A stretch of 64,000 nucleotides of DNA from Clostridia bacterium. GTDB lineage: Bacteria; Bacillota; Clostridia; Lachnospirales; Anaerotignaceae. A program made the translations under genes and the position numbers. The stretch spans positions 1 to 64,000 of the forward strand of contig JALCQR010000005.1 in the NCBI GenBank assembly GCA_022651385.1. The letters run 5' to 3'. The notes below the pieces were generated by a model. The model did no database searches, was not told the DNA's origin, and worked only from the letters and a program-made list of their open reading frames with translations. Positions 63,986 through 64,000 of this stretch are shown here, piece after piece. Every line of letters begins with the position of its first letter. Within the stretch, counting starts at the first letter, position 1.

Positions 63986-64000
63986 TTTTCTTTCCCCTCC

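Overview
The window comes from a low-GC, endospore-forming member of the Clostridia. The sporulation genes yqfC/yqfD, the yqf-phoH-ybeY-cdd-era-recO block, the mreBCD-PBP2-minCDE-rodA-mgsA block and the tmk-holB-ricT-trmN6-rsmI block are all typical Firmicutes neighbourhoods. Species cannot be fixed from the sequence alone.

Region 1 (1-13.1 kb) is visibly more GC-rich than the rest and is mobile DNA, possibly two joined pieces. Positions 1-1671 hold small ICE/plasmid-type accessory genes (DUF4314-DUF5049 fusion and others), two of them behind a duplicated 50-bp leader. Positions 1983-5941 hold a type III restriction-modification pair. Positions 5957-13089 form a compact phage-like integrative module: XRE repressor, divergent excisionase-like HTH, P4-type primase/helicase, an iteron-like repeat field, two small genes, a lone HK97-type major capsid protein, TnpW and a TnpX/TndX-type large serine recombinase. 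The module stops just before a tRNA-Arg(CCG), where the AT-rich chromosome starts.

Region 2 (13.2-25.3 kb): an FMN-bind-like protein, an addB with no adjacent addA, a 366-bp MITE-like element, then (minus strand) yqfC-yqfD-phoH-pgpH-ybeY-cdd-udg-era-recO for sporulation, c-di-AMP turnover, ribosome maturation and DNA repair.

Region 3 (25.7-34.9 kb, plus strand): cell-shape and division-site operon mreB-mreC-mreD-PBP2-minC-minD-minE-rodA-mgsA-DUF1294. PBP2 carries an internal duplication, and MinC has lost its FtsZ-inhibiting N-domain in favour of a charged low-complexity segment.

Region 4 (35.2-47 kb, minus strand): RluA-type pseudouridine synthase, prfB with its programmed +1 frameshift, secA, a membrane protein, an Orn/Lys/Arg decarboxylase, rsmI, trmN6, ricT (with an Asn-rich repeat tail), holB, tmk and lepB.

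Region 5 (47.0-47.8 kb) has no conventional gene. It holds a promoter with a perfect palindrome over its -10, a 41-codon ORF, a strong terminator and a separate ~187-nt segment that folds as a closed multi-stem RNA.

Region 6 (47.8-64 kb): an overlapping AAA ATPase/GNAT/DUF2156 operon; a large sensor hybrid kinase with two solute-binding domains; a DtxR/MntR-type regulator divergent from feoAB; a DUF805 protein; and a minus-strand operon joining a polar amino-acid ABC importer to a four-subunit flavin/iron-sulfur dehydrogenase (HcnABC/opine-dehydrogenase-like), probably an uptake-plus-oxidation route for an amino acid or N-substituted derivative.
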